Assembly: GCF_003390335.1 (NCBI RefSeq)
Contig: NZ_QUOU01000001.1
Span: forward strand, 4,278,001 to 4,342,000
From: Thalassotalea euphylliae
Lineage (GTDB): Bacteria > Pseudomonadota > Gammaproteobacteria > Enterobacterales > Alteromonadaceae
Direction of reading: 5' to 3'
Length of the DNA: 64,000 nt
Part shown: piece by piece, positions 1-8,868 of the stretch
Layout: each line of letters opens with the position of its first letter
Position numbering within the stretch: the first letter of the stretch is position 1
Program-made: the position numbers and the translations under genes
Notes under the pieces: generated by a model
Told to the model about the DNA's origin: nothing
Database searches by the model: none
The model's input: only the letters and a program-made list of their open reading frames with translations

Positions 1-936
1 ATCGATGTCATCCGCCCACGAGGTGTCGCTGTGATCCACTTTTTGATAACCACCTCTTGGTTTATAGCTAGGTTTTTGCTGATCTTTCAACTCGTTTTGA
101 CGCCAAGTGTTAACAAAAACCGAAAAGCCATTTTCCAATTGGTAGCTATTCTTCAACGGTATTTGTTTTTCGTAAGACTTGCGAATAAAGCAATTCCAAA
201 CAAAATCCAGCGAAGCCTGTAGGCCACTAGAATCGACTTTGTAGACAAATTCCGGTGGCATCTTATCAATATAGCCAAGCCAAGCTTCCACCGCTTGTTC
301 GCGTTTTTCAGCGGTTTGGTTATACGTGTGCTGATAGCGCCTGTTGCCGTGCGCTAAGTTCATTTGCACTTTACTGGCATAGGCAACAAAGCGTTTTTGA
401 ATAAGATCCATGCGCGCGGGTGGTTGTTCGCCGTTAGCATCCATTGATGCAGCAAACGTATGCCATATCTCAAAGAAGTGGTTTTGATCATAACCGTGCT
501 TTGCCACTAACTTAGCGACTGATTCCGCAATAAACTCTTGATTGACATCTGACCATAGGCGCTTACTCGCAGGCTCTACTTGCTGACCATTAACAAACGC
601 CTGTGCTTGCGGGCTAACTGAATGACTTGGCGCCGCTGGGTTTTCCACGGGAAGGTCGTTAACGGTGAACCAGTAGGTGTTACTTTGATCTTGTTTTTGC
701 AGGATTAAGCCAAGCTCTTTCATCCGGTACAGGGTACGTAGTAGCTTGCCTTTTTCAATGAAGGGAAATAAATCTGTTAGCCCTTGCTCGGTCATTTTTA
801 GCCAGTAAGTATTATTGATCAGGTGCTGATTAAGCGTCTGATTATAGTGCAATAGCTCGCGAAACTTTTGCAGGATAACAGCAATTTCCATGCTGTTATA
901 TCTGACGGCTTCTTCACTATAAAAATGCTGTAACAT
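1..936 (-). CDS. DnaT-like replication or winged-helix protein, cut by the window edge
   Basis: The minus strand is open from an ATG at 934-936 to the first base of the window, so at least 312 codons are present and the C-terminus is missing. The N-terminal 90 residues look like a winged-helix domain (a TYWLKMTEQGL segment and an LLRTLYRMKELGLI helix-wing). A helical block with FEIWHTFAASMD and RMDLIQKRFVAYASK follows, resembling the DNA-binding part of DnaT-like primosome proteins. A low-complexity, Gly/Lys-rich tail begins near the cut. Assignment to the DnaT group is an inference from this layout; it could be another plasmid- or phage-style replication accessory. No membrane segment or signal peptide is seen. 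Confidence 0.6.
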   Translation of the reverse strand, partial: MLQHFYSEEAVRYNSMEIAVILQKFRELLHYNQTLNQHLINNTYWLKMTEQGLTDLFPFIEKGKLLRTLYRMKELGLILQKQDQSNTYWFTVNDLPVENPAAPSHSVSPQAQAFVNGQQVEPASKRLWSDVNQEFIAESVAKLVAKHGYDQNHFFEIWHTFAASMDANGEQPPARMDLIQKRFVAYASKVQMNLAHGNRRYQHTYNQTAEKREQAVEAWLGYIDKMPPEFVYKVDSSGLQASLDFVWNCFIRKSYEKQIPLKNSYQLENGFSVFVNTWRQNELKDQQKPSYKPRGGYQKVDHSDTSWADDID

Positions 937-1034
937 CAACTTTCCTGACCAATAATTTTAGCCAAGATTATATCTTATTTTCTCTTACCGTGGGGTGAAA
1001 AAAACACGCATGTGGTCAACCCATGGCGTAAACA

Positions 1035-2282
1035 CTACCTATCAAGCAAGCTATGACTGAGCAGCCATTGGAAGATGTCTTCGTCATACGGTTCATAGCG
1101 CGGGTCATAAGTCGCCTCTTGACTGCCACCGACAAGCGCCGATAAATCGTAAACGGCATGGTGAATATGATGTCTCGCCTGCAGAATAAGCGATAACTTG
1201 GGAATAACCCTAGGCTGACACAAATCGACAATGGCATTGTAAGCGCGAATTGAGCGAACGAAGGGGGTAATTTGATCGCCGGTACCATGGAACAGCCACA
1301 CAGGCACTTGCTCAATATTGCAGAAGTCATCGGGTAAATCTTCAATCTCGGTGGCTAAGCCAGAGGCAATGGGGGCAATAGCGGCAATTTTTTCAGGAAA
1401 ATCGACCGCATAAGCTGAACTTAAATAACCACCACTGCTCCAGCCCGTTAAATAAACGCGATTAACATCAATATCATAAGTGTGAATCGCATAGTCGACA
1501 AAAGCATCAAGACGGTCTTTAAAACCGACTCCGGGAATGGTGCCCAAATGCGGCGCCACGACAACAAAGGGCAAATTATTGTTCCACTCTCGGTCATCAA
1601 TCAGCCGAGGAACCCCATAATTTTCCAAAACCGCGTCAAGTGAGGTAACCGGATCTGTGTCTGTCGTGAACTCCAGGTTACCACCACTGCCATGTAAGTA
1701 GATTAACAGCGGCGGCTTTTGCTGAGCTGGTTCGCCATAATTGGTCGGTAAGTGCTCAAAATAACCAAAATTTGCAGCGGTTGTGCCTAGTGGTCGCCGC
1801 GTTAAGTGTTGGGGGTTGTTGTCGATCACGCGAATGACACGTGCTTGCTCAATAGCGGCTTGTCCATCGCTATCGGTGACGGCGTAACGCACTAGATAGT
1901 CGCCCACGCGACTGGTATCGACATCACCAGTGATCACAATTTGCTCAGAAATATCCCCATCTTGCTCATCTGCTGCCAACGCTCCTTCTTCAAGGTAAAA
2001 TTCGCCAACTGAAAAAACTTGAGTACGCTCACCGAGCAATGAAATAACGGGGCGATCGGGGTTTTCACTAAAATCAGGCAGTGGTGCATCCCACCACACT
2101 TCTACAGGTGGCGGGATGTCGACGAGACAGTCTTCAATATTGCGCTCACAAGGGCGCACTTGCGAACCGCCGCAGCTGCTTAACAGCAGGGCGATAATCC
2201 CCAGTGTTATTACGATTAAGCATCTTTGCAGCGAGGCTTGCGCAGGTAAATTTGTTTTGGCTAAAACCGTCATTTTTACCAC
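1035..2282 (-). CDS. Secreted lipoprotein esterase (alpha/beta hydrolase with Ig-like domain)
   Basis: 415 residues. The N-terminus is a lipoprotein signal with a lipobox LSSC near residue 36, so the enzyme is probably anchored in the outer membrane or exported. Residues about 80-150 form a DUF5011/Ig-like domain (ISLLGERTQVFSVGEFY, then DTSRVGDYLVRYAVTD). The rest is an alpha/beta hydrolase: an oxyanion-type LIYLHGSGGN, a nucleophile elbow GWSSGG, and a late VWLFHGTGD with a C-terminal His region, as in feruloyl-esterase or poly-hydroxyalkanoate-depolymerase-like enzymes. The substrate cannot be told from the sequence. It sits alone, divergent from sfsA, and ends in TAG. Confidence 0.8.
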   Translation of the reverse strand: MVKMTVLAKTNLPAQASLQRCLIVITLGIIALLLSSCGGSQVRPCERNIEDCLVDIPPPVEVWWDAPLPDFSENPDRPVISLLGERTQVFSVGEFYLEEGALAADEQDGDISEQIVITGDVDTSRVGDYLVRYAVTDSDGQAAIEQARVIRVIDNNPQHLTRRPLGTTAANFGYFEHLPTNYGEPAQQKPPLLIYLHGSGGNLEFTTDTDPVTSLDAVLENYGVPRLIDDREWNNNLPFVVVAPHLGTIPGVGFKDRLDAFVDYAIHTYDIDVNRVYLTGWSSGGYLSSAYAVDFPEKIAAIAPIASGLATEIEDLPDDFCNIEQVPVWLFHGTGDQITPFVRSIRAYNAIVDLCQPRVIPKLSLILQARHHIHHAVYDLSALVGGSQEATYDPRYEPYDEDIFQWLLSHSLLDR

Positions 2283-2484
2283 CTTATTATTTTTGTTTGA
2301 GGCCAGTAAAAAAATAGCAGTCGCTCAGATTTATCGACAGGATAGGTTGACCATTGGCTTGTTTATAGTGATTAACGGTACGCTTTAAGCTTGTAGGTCA
2401 CTTTCTATTGCGTGACAAACAACATACAATCGAGACTGTCATCACATCAGAGTTAAGCCATTCTCACCAAAACTGAGCCGTATT

Positions 2485-3234
2485 ATGCAGTTGTCATTAA
2501 ACAAAGCCACCCTGATCAAACGCTACAAGCGCTTTCTTGCCGACGTTATATTGGCCGATGGCAGCGAAACGACCTTACATGTTGCCAACACTGGCGCCAT
2601 GACTGGCTGTGCCGAGCCAGGAGATACCGTTTGGTACAGTACGTCGGACAATCCAAAACGCAAATACCCGTTCAGCTGGGAGCTGACCGAAACACAACGG
2701 GCAGGCGATTTTATTTGTGTTAATACCGTCCGTGCCAACCAGCTAGCGGAGCAGGCCATTAGCCAAGGATTAATCGCTGAACTCAACGGCTATGACACCA
2801 TTGAGCGGGAAGTGAAATACGGTGAAGAAAATAGCAAAATTGATATTCTCCTCTCCAACGGGGTATCGCCAAATGCCTATGTCGAAGTCAAAAGCGTCAC
2901 CTTACTCGACGCAGATGCGTATTCAGAGCCCACTAAACTCGGCCACGGCTATTTTCCAGATGCCGTCACGACGCGCGGTCAAAAACACTTACGTGAATTG
3001 ATGCATATCGCCGCGCAAGGAAACAGGGCGGTGTTACTGTTTGCGGTCTTACACTCTGGCATCACCAGTTTTGCCCCAGCAGCGCACATTGATCCGAAAT
3101 ACGCTGAGCTATTGGCTGAGGCGATGGCCGCCGGTGTTGAAGTACTGGTTTATCAAGCAGATATTTCTCCGACAGAAATGACCCTAAACCGAGCCTTACC
3201 TGTCAGGCGCGCGCCAAATGAAGTTACTCGCTAA
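2485..3234 (+). CDS. sfsA: Sugar fermentation stimulation protein SfsA
   Basis: 249 residues, close to the usual 230-240. Family marks include the N-terminal FLADVILADG segment, HVANTGAMTGC, the PKRKYPFSWELTE block, and the nuclease-like core YVEVKSVTL followed by PDAVTTRGQKHL, which places an E-x-K pair as in PD-(D/E)xK folds. The protein binds DNA, and its role in sugar metabolism is poorly defined. It stands upstream of dksA as in Escherichia coli, which supports vertical descent. ATG start with no closer competing start; stop TAA. Confidence 0.95.
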   Translation: MQLSLNKATLIKRYKRFLADVILADGSETTLHVANTGAMTGCAEPGDTVWYSTSDNPKRKYPFSWELTETQRAGDFICVNTVRANQLAEQAISQGLIAELNGYDTIEREVKYGEENSKIDILLSNGVSPNAYVEVKSVTLLDADAYSEPTKLGHGYFPDAVTTRGQKHLRELMHIAAQGNRAVLLFAVLHSGITSFAPAAHIDPKYAELLAEAMAAGVEVLVYQADISPTEMTLNRALPVRRAPNEVTR

Positions 3235-3593
3235 TGCTTATCCTTTGAGATAGCTCCTAGCATGTAACAATAAAGCTTGATCAAGATCTAAACTGATTGG
3301 AACCAACACCACAAAAATATTGACTAACCCTAGTAAATACTGCTAAAAGGGCTTGCTTGTTGAGGGTCAGTCGGCTAAAAAATGTAAAGTAATAGATTAA
3401 CTTATTGAATTTATTGCGTTACCTTATTTATTCGTGACTTTCTCTTGAAAACCATTGCAGCAAGCACAATATAGCCTTGATAGAAAAATGGTGACTAGGT
3501 CGCAAGACCTGATTTTGGCAAATGAAGTCAGATGGCTTTGCAAGTGAGTAACATTACTCCCCATACTGGACTAGTAGCATTAGGAGATTCAGC
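3235..3593. other. Intergenic region between sfsA and dksA
   Basis: About 360 bases without a convincing gene. It is AT-rich and must contain the dksA promoter. Possible -35-like TTGAAA and -10-like TATAGC elements occur near 3446-3475 with a spacing slightly over the optimum, so I do not call a promoter. A good Shine-Dalgarno (AGGAGA) lies just before the dksA start at 3594. No tRNA, hairpin terminator or repeat is obvious. Confidence 0.5.
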
Positions 3594-4037
3594 ATGCCAG
3601 ACAAACAAAAAGCATTAGGCATTCTCGCATTAGCTGGCGTAGCGCCTTACCAGGAAAAAGCTGGTGAAGAGTACATGAACAGCGATCAGCTAGAGCATTT
3701 TAAGAAAATCTTAGAAGCTTGGCGTAATCAGTTACGTGAAGAAGTCGATCGCACTGTAACTCATATGCAAGACGAAGCCGCTAACTTCCCAGATCCAGTT
3801 GACCGCGCCGCGCAAGAAGAAGAGTTCAGCTTAGAACTACGTACTCGTGACCGCGAGCGTAAATTGATCAAAAAAATCGAAAAAACACTTCAACTGATTG
3901 AAGAAGATGATTTTGGTTTCTGTAATTCATGTGGTATCGAAATCGGTATTCGCCGCTTAGAAGCGCGCCCTACAGCCGATTTATGTATCGAATGTAAAAC
4001 ACTAGCGGAAATCAAAGAACGCCAAATGGCGGGCTAA
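3594..4037 (+). CDS. dksA: RNA polymerase-binding transcription factor DksA
   Basis: 147 residues, near the usual 151. The protein enters the RNA polymerase secondary channel and works with ppGpp in the stringent response. Visible are the coiled-coil hairpin (EHFKKILEAWRNQL onward), its acidic tip region, and a four-cysteine zinc finger (CNSCGIE at about 115 and CIECK near the end). The N-terminal ALGILALAGVAPYQ is typical of the long-form DksA. It is followed closely by gluQRS, the same pair as in E. coli. A strong AGGAGA site precedes the chosen ATG. Confidence 0.97.
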   Translation: MPDKQKALGILALAGVAPYQEKAGEEYMNSDQLEHFKKILEAWRNQLREEVDRTVTHMQDEAANFPDPVDRAAQEEEFSLELRTRDRERKLIKKIEKTLQLIEEDDFGFCNSCGIEIGIRRLEARPTADLCIECKTLAEIKERQMAG

Positions 4038-4075
4038 TACGTTTAAATACCTAACGTATTGATTGACACTACAAT

Positions 4076-4978
4076 ATGGCGTTTTCGCTAACTCAGCGGC
4101 CGAGTAACCAATATCGCGGCCGCTTTGCTCCCTCCCCTTCTGGTTTACTTCACTTTGGCTCATTATTAACGGCACTGGCGAGCTACTTAGATGCAAAAGC
4201 CAATGACGGCTTGTGGCTTGTTCGTATCGAAGACATTGATCCGCCGCGAGAGCAAGCTGGCGCCGCCGACGAAATTCTGCGGACGCTGGAAGATTATGGC
4301 CTGCACTGGGATGAAACCGTGCGTTATCAAAGCCAACAATCCGCTTTGTATGAGCAGGTGCTAACTGAGCTGGAACAGCACGCCTTGACCTATGCTTGCG
4401 CCTGTACGCGTGCCCAAATTAAAGCCAGTGGCGGCACTTACAATGGCCATTGCCAGCACTTGGCATTGCCTTACCAAAACCATGCCACGCGTCTTAGGAA
4501 TCAATTTCAAACCAATCATTACCAAGATCTAATCCAAGGGGCGGTGCAATGTGACACCAACTTGGCTCGTGAAGATTTTATCATTAAGCGTAAAGACGGC
4601 TTATACGCCTATCAACTCGCGGTTGTTAGCGATGACATTGACCAAGGCATTACCCATATCGTGCGCGGCTGCGATCTGTTAGAACCCACAGCGCGTCAAT
4701 TAACCCTGTATCAAACGCTCAACGCTCAGCCGCCGCAATATGCGCATGTACCGCTAATTACGACCCACGACGGCTTCAAGCTAAGCAAACAGAATAAAGC
4801 GCCCGCAATTGATCGCAAATCGCCGCAAGCCAGTATCATTAAAGCACTTGAATTTTTAGGACAGCAACCGCCGAACACGCTAAGTGAAGCAACACCTGAA
4901 GAGATCCTGAATTGGGCTATTGAACATTGGTGCTTGGCTAACGTACCGAAACAGTCCAGTATTGCGTTACCACCTTAG
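4076..4978 (+). CDS. gluQRS: Glutamyl-Q tRNA(Asp) synthetase
   Basis: 300 residues, the size of the short GluRS paralogue that lacks the anticodon-binding domain. It puts glutamate on the queuosine base of tRNA-Asp. The HIGH-type motif is seen as APSPSGLLHFGSL at about 18-30. The zinc site is the CAC...C/H cluster (YACACTRAQ, then GHC). The KMSKS counterpart is KLSKQNK near 240. It follows dksA by about 40 bases and is probably cotranscribed. Stop TAG. Confidence 0.93.
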   Translation: MAFSLTQRPSNQYRGRFAPSPSGLLHFGSLLTALASYLDAKANDGLWLVRIEDIDPPREQAGAADEILRTLEDYGLHWDETVRYQSQQSALYEQVLTELEQHALTYACACTRAQIKASGGTYNGHCQHLALPYQNHATRLRNQFQTNHYQDLIQGAVQCDTNLAREDFIIKRKDGLYAYQLAVVSDDIDQGITHIVRGCDLLEPTARQLTLYQTLNAQPPQYAHVPLITTHDGFKLSKQNKAPAIDRKSPQASIIKALEFLGQQPPNTLSEATPEEILNWAIEHWCLANVPKQSSIALPP

Positions 4979-5112
4979 GCGATTAGGTTTAGAACTTTTA
5001 TTCTAATCATCAACAGTTTTCGTTCTCTTTTACTGATGGCTAGGTTAAAATTGCGCCGTTTTAAGGCGAGTGCCTAAAATGTTCTTTGTGTTCCGAGTTG
5101 TATTCAGAGGTT

Positions 5113-6549
5113 GTGATTATTAAACGCGTTATCAATTTGTGTAAAAAAATGCTCCGTAGAGACAATGCTAAACAGGCAAATACCTTTGCCGACAGCCAGT
5201 TCCCCATCGTGATTTCTCGTGACCAACACACAGTGTCACGCAAGTTCATCAGCGACAACGCATTGAAGGTACTTTATCGCCTGCAAAAAGGCGGTTACGA
5301 AGCCTACCTTGTTGGCGGCGGTGTACGCGATATGCTACTGGGCATTGAACCAAAAGATTTTGATATCGCCACCAACGCAACCCCTGAGCAGATCAAAGCG
5401 CTATTTCGCAACTGTCGCCTGATTGGTAGACGCTTTCGACTTGCACACATTGTTTTTGGCCGCGATATTATTGAAGTGGCGACTTTTAGAGGTCATCACG
5501 ACAGCGCCAACGACAAACAAAAAGAGTGCAAGAAAACCTCGAAGCAAAGTGCTGATGGCATGTTACTGCGCGATAACATCTACGGTTCCATCGACGAAGA
5601 TGCCGAGCGCCGTGATTTTACCATTAATGCGTTGTACTACAGCGTTAAAAACTTCAACATTTACGACTTTGCGGGCGGTGTCGCCGATATAGAACAACGG
5701 GCTATTCGTTTAATTGGCGATCCTGAAACTCGTTATCGCGAAGATCCTGTGCGCATGTTACGCGCAGTGCGCTTTGCCACTAAGCTGGACATGAATATTA
5801 GTAGCGAGACAGCTGAGCCGATCAAGCCGTTGGCAAGTTTGCTAAACAATATTCCACCAGCACGGATGTTTGAAGAATTCCTCAAACTGTTCGTGTCCGG
5901 TAAAGCACTCGCCAATTTTCATATGCTCAGAGACTACGAGCTGTTTAAGTACCTTTTCCCGACTGTTGAGCAAGGCTTGACCACCGCAGATGCTGACGAT
6001 AACGAGCAAATGTCGCGTTTTATTCAACTCGCCATGAACAACACCGACGAGCGCATTAATACTAACCAACGAGTGACACCAGCGTTTTTGCTCGCCGCCT
6101 TCCTGTGGTATCCGTTGTCTCGTCAAGTGAACCAATTAAAGCAAACAACCCAGTTAACGCCGCAAGACGCCTTCTTTGCCGCGCTGCACGAGGTCATGTC
6201 TGAGCAACAGCGCAGTATTGCCGTGCCTAAGCGTTTTCAAGCACCGATGAAAGACATTTGGATATTGCAGGACAAGTTAGCTAGACGCGAAGGCAAACGC
6301 GCGTATAAAGCGTTTGAGCACCCGAAATTTAGAGCGGGTTATGACTTCTTGCTTTTGCGCGGCGAAATTGAAGGTGGTGAAACCGCCGAACTCGCTAAGT
6401 GGTGGACAGACTTTCAAGCGGCAACGCACGAAGCACAGCAAATGATGGTTAAATCAGTCAGCGGTGCGCGCTCGTCACGCCGCACGGTACGTAAACGCCG
6501 CAAACCTCGCAGCAACGCCAATAAAGCCAGTGCACCTAAGGCTGATTAA
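5113..6549 (+). CDS. pcnB: Poly(A) polymerase I
   Basis: Adds 3' poly(A) tails to RNA and promotes decay. The nucleotidyltransferase signature is clear: LVGGGVRDMLLG followed by KDFDIATNATPEQ, with the catalytic Asp pair, then RRFRLAHIVFG and RRDFTINALYY. The C-terminus is rich in Lys and Arg (RRTVRKRRKPRS), as in PcnB proteins. I chose GTG at 5113 because the resulting IIKRVINLCKKMLRRD matches the usual PcnB N-terminus. The frame stays open to a TTG at 5086, and an ATG at 5149 also exists. It is followed by folK with 2 bases between, so the two are translationally coupled. Confidence 0.93.
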   Translation: MIIKRVINLCKKMLRRDNAKQANTFADSQFPIVISRDQHTVSRKFISDNALKVLYRLQKGGYEAYLVGGGVRDMLLGIEPKDFDIATNATPEQIKALFRNCRLIGRRFRLAHIVFGRDIIEVATFRGHHDSANDKQKECKKTSKQSADGMLLRDNIYGSIDEDAERRDFTINALYYSVKNFNIYDFAGGVADIEQRAIRLIGDPETRYREDPVRMLRAVRFATKLDMNISSETAEPIKPLASLLNNIPPARMFEEFLKLFVSGKALANFHMLRDYELFKYLFPTVEQGLTTADADDNEQMSRFIQLAMNNTDERINTNQRVTPAFLLAAFLWYPLSRQVNQLKQTTQLTPQDAFFAALHEVMSEQQRSIAVPKRFQAPMKDIWILQDKLARREGKRAYKAFEHPKFRAGYDFLLLRGEIEGGETAELAKWWTDFQAATHEAQQMMVKSVSGARSSRRTVRKRRKPRSNANKASAPKAD

Positions 6550-6551
6550 TC

Positions 6552-7049
6552 ATGGCCACCGCATACATTGGCTTAGGCAGTAATCTCGCCGAGCCAGCCA
6601 AACAGATCCAACTGGCCGTCGACGCGATTGGCACAGTGGCGCAATCGCGTATTAGCGCTGTGTCAAGCTTGTACTTTAGCCGCCCGATGGGACCGCAAGA
6701 TCAGCCCGATTATATGAATGCCGTCTTGGCACTGGAAACTGAGCTAACTCCCCTAGCCCTACTCGATGCGCTGCAAGCAATAGAGCAACAAGCGGGTCGC
6801 GTGCGCAAAGGCAATCGCTGGGGGCCGCGTATTCTCGACCTCGATATAATTTTGTACGATGCACAAGTCATTAACTCAGAGCGCCTTATCATTCCCCATT
6901 ACGGCATGACAGAGCGTGAATTTGTGTTACTGCCTTTGGCAGAAATTGCCCCTCAATTATCGCTACCTAGTGGTGAACTCGTCAGTGATTTAAGCAAAGC
7001 GATTGCAACTAACGGGTTAAAAATTTATGGTAAGTTGCAGCTAAATTAG
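6552..7049 (+). CDS. folK: 2-amino-4-hydroxy-6-hydroxymethyldihydropteridine pyrophosphokinase
   Basis: 165 residues, standard length for HPPK, which makes the pterin pyrophosphate for folate synthesis. The family motifs are YIGLGSNL at the N-terminus, the loop GPQDQPDYMNAV, and the RKGNRWGPRILDLDIILY block that carries the metal-binding Asp pair (DLD), then IPHYGMTEREFVLLPL. It lies directly behind pcnB, as in many gammaproteobacteria, and upstream of panB. Confidence 0.96.
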   Translation: MATAYIGLGSNLAEPAKQIQLAVDAIGTVAQSRISAVSSLYFSRPMGPQDQPDYMNAVLALETELTPLALLDALQAIEQQAGRVRKGNRWGPRILDLDIILYDAQVINSERLIIPHYGMTEREFVLLPLAEIAPQLSLPSGELVSDLSKAIATNGLKIYGKLQLN

Positions 7050-7128
7050 CTGAGCTTGCACATGCTACCTTCAAACTCAGCTAGCGATTTTACCTCAGCG
7101 GTGTAACGCTACTTATTTGGACAATACT

Positions 7129-7923
7129 ATGGCTAAAATGACAACTTCTAAGCTATTAAAAATGAAACAAAATGGTGAGAAGATCTCCACCATTACCGCC
7201 TACGACGCAAGCTTTGCCAAGCTGTTTGATCAAGCGGGCATTCATGCCATTCTCATTGGCGATTCATTGGGAATGGTGCTGCAAGGTAACGATGATACTT
7301 TGCCTGTGACCGTTGAAGATATGGCTTATCACACCCGTTGCGTTAAAGCAGGCGTTGACAATACGCTGATCATTAGTGACTTGTCGTTTATGAGCTACGC
7401 GACCAAAGAGCAAGCCTTTGCAAACGCCACTAAGCTGATGCAGGCGGGGGCTTCGATTGTCAAAATGGAAGGTGGTAGCTGGTTAGTTGATACCATCAAA
7501 GGCTTAGTTGAGCGCGGTATTCCAGTTTGTGGTCACTTGGGGTTAACACCGCAATCGGTCAATGTATTTGGTGGCTTTAAAGTACAAGGCCGCGAGCAAG
7601 CGCAAGCGCAAGCCATGATTGAAGAAGCCAAGGCACTGGAAGCCGCAGGTATCCAGCTACTCGTGCTTGAATGTATTCCTGAAAGCTTAGGTAAAGCGAT
7701 CACCCAAGCGGTAAGCATTCCAACCATAGGTATTGGCGCAGGTCGCGATACGGATGGTCAAATTCTAGTGATGCATGATGCCTTGGGTATTTCTTGCAGC
7801 TATATGCCGAAATTTTCCCGTAACTTCCTAAAAGATACTGGTGATATCAAAAAAGCGATCGAACTTTATATCGACGAAGTATCAAACGGTAACTTCCCTG
7901 GCGAAGACCATATTTTTAGCTAG
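7129..7923 (+). CDS. panB: 3-methyl-2-oxobutanoate hydroxymethyltransferase
   Basis: First step of pantothenate synthesis (ketopantoate from ketoisovalerate and methylene-THF). With ATG at 7129 the protein is 264 residues, exactly the E. coli length; an in-frame TTG at 7117 is unlikely. Motifs: TAYDASFAKLFDQAG, the GDSLGMVLQG metal site, YHTRCV, VKMEGG and the catalytic-Glu region VLECIP, then IPTIGIGAG. It forms an operon with panC 17 bases downstream. Confidence 0.97.
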   Translation: MAKMTTSKLLKMKQNGEKISTITAYDASFAKLFDQAGIHAILIGDSLGMVLQGNDDTLPVTVEDMAYHTRCVKAGVDNTLIISDLSFMSYATKEQAFANATKLMQAGASIVKMEGGSWLVDTIKGLVERGIPVCGHLGLTPQSVNVFGGFKVQGREQAQAQAMIEEAKALEAAGIQLLVLECIPESLGKAITQAVSIPTIGIGAGRDTDGQILVMHDALGISCSYMPKFSRNFLKDTGDIKKAIELYIDEVSNGNFPGEDHIFS

Positions 7924-7940
7924 GTAAGAGCACTATTGTT

Positions 7941-8792
7941 ATGCAAGTTGTAAGCGACATTCAATCTCTACGTACCCAAATTAAGGCGTGGCAGCAACAA
8001 GGCTTGACCATAGGTTTTGTGCCAACCATGGGAAATTTACATCAAGGGCACTTATCCTTAGTCACGGAAGCAAAAAAGCGCGCCGACAAAATCGTTGCCA
8101 GTATCTTTGTTAACCCAATGCAGTTTGGCGCTGGTGAAGATATTGATAACTACCCACGTACGATGGCAGCAGATCAAGCAAAGCTTATTGAACAAGGTTG
8201 TGAGCTCTTGTTCACACCAACGCCAGACGTGATTTACCCCAAAGGCTTAGACAAGCAGAGCTTTGTGGAAGTATTGCAAGTTTCAGATGGCTACTGTGGC
8301 GAGAGTCGCCCCGGTCACTTCCGTGGCGTTGCAACTGTGGTTTGCAAGCTGTTTAATCTCGTTCAGCCAGATGTTGCCTGCTTTGGTTTAAAAGACTATC
8401 AGCAAGTGCAAGTGATTCAAACCATGGTTGAAGACTTAAACATGCCGATTGACATAGTACCAGTCGCCACTAAGCGTGAAGACAGCGGTTTAGCCATGAG
8501 TTCGCGTAACGGCTATTTAACAGCAGAAGAAAAAGCCGCCGCCCCGGTGCTTTATCAAAGTATGCAATGGCTGGCTGAGCAAATTCAGCATAACGACGAT
8601 TTTATTGGCTTAGCCAAACAAGCCGAAGCAAAAATCAACGCAGCAGGATTGCAGGTGGACTACCTCAACATTGTTCACGCTCGAACACTGCAGCCCGCCA
8701 GTGACGATGACAAAGCGCTGGTCATTCTTGCTGCCGCCTACTGCGGTAAAGCCAGGTTGATTGATAACTTACAAGTTACCATCAATCAGTAA
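7941..8792 (+). CDS. panC: Pantoate-beta-alanine ligase
   Basis: 283 residues, normal length. It joins pantoate and beta-alanine using ATP. Motifs: FVPTMGNLHQGHLSLV (the HxGH nucleotide site), VASIFVNPMQFGAGED, the pantoate-binding region around GHFRGVATVV, FGLKDYQQVQVI and the KMSKS-like AMSSRNGYL. It is the last gene of the operon and is followed by a strong hairpin terminator. The beta-alanine needed here is probably supplied by the decarboxylase encoded convergently just downstream. Confidence 0.97.
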   Translation: MQVVSDIQSLRTQIKAWQQQGLTIGFVPTMGNLHQGHLSLVTEAKKRADKIVASIFVNPMQFGAGEDIDNYPRTMAADQAKLIEQGCELLFTPTPDVIYPKGLDKQSFVEVLQVSDGYCGESRPGHFRGVATVVCKLFNLVQPDVACFGLKDYQQVQVIQTMVEDLNMPIDIVPVATKREDSGLAMSSRNGYLTAEEKAAAPVLYQSMQWLAEQIQHNDDFIGLAKQAEAKINAAGLQVDYLNIVHARTLQPASDDDKALVILAAAYCGKARLIDNLQVTINQ

Positions 8793-8815
8793 GCTTATTT
8801 TCCTGAACCCGATTA

Positions 8816-8842
8816 AAAAGCCGCGTATAAACGCGGCTTTTT
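8816..8842. terminator. Bidirectional hairpin terminator between panC and panP
   Basis: A perfect stem AAAAGCCGCGT / ACGCGGCTTTT around a four-base loop ATAA, with T and A runs on the two sides. It lies between convergent panC and panP and can end transcription from both sides. Confidence 0.9.
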
Positions 8843-8868
8843 GCTATTAATGAGGGAGTTTAGTTAAC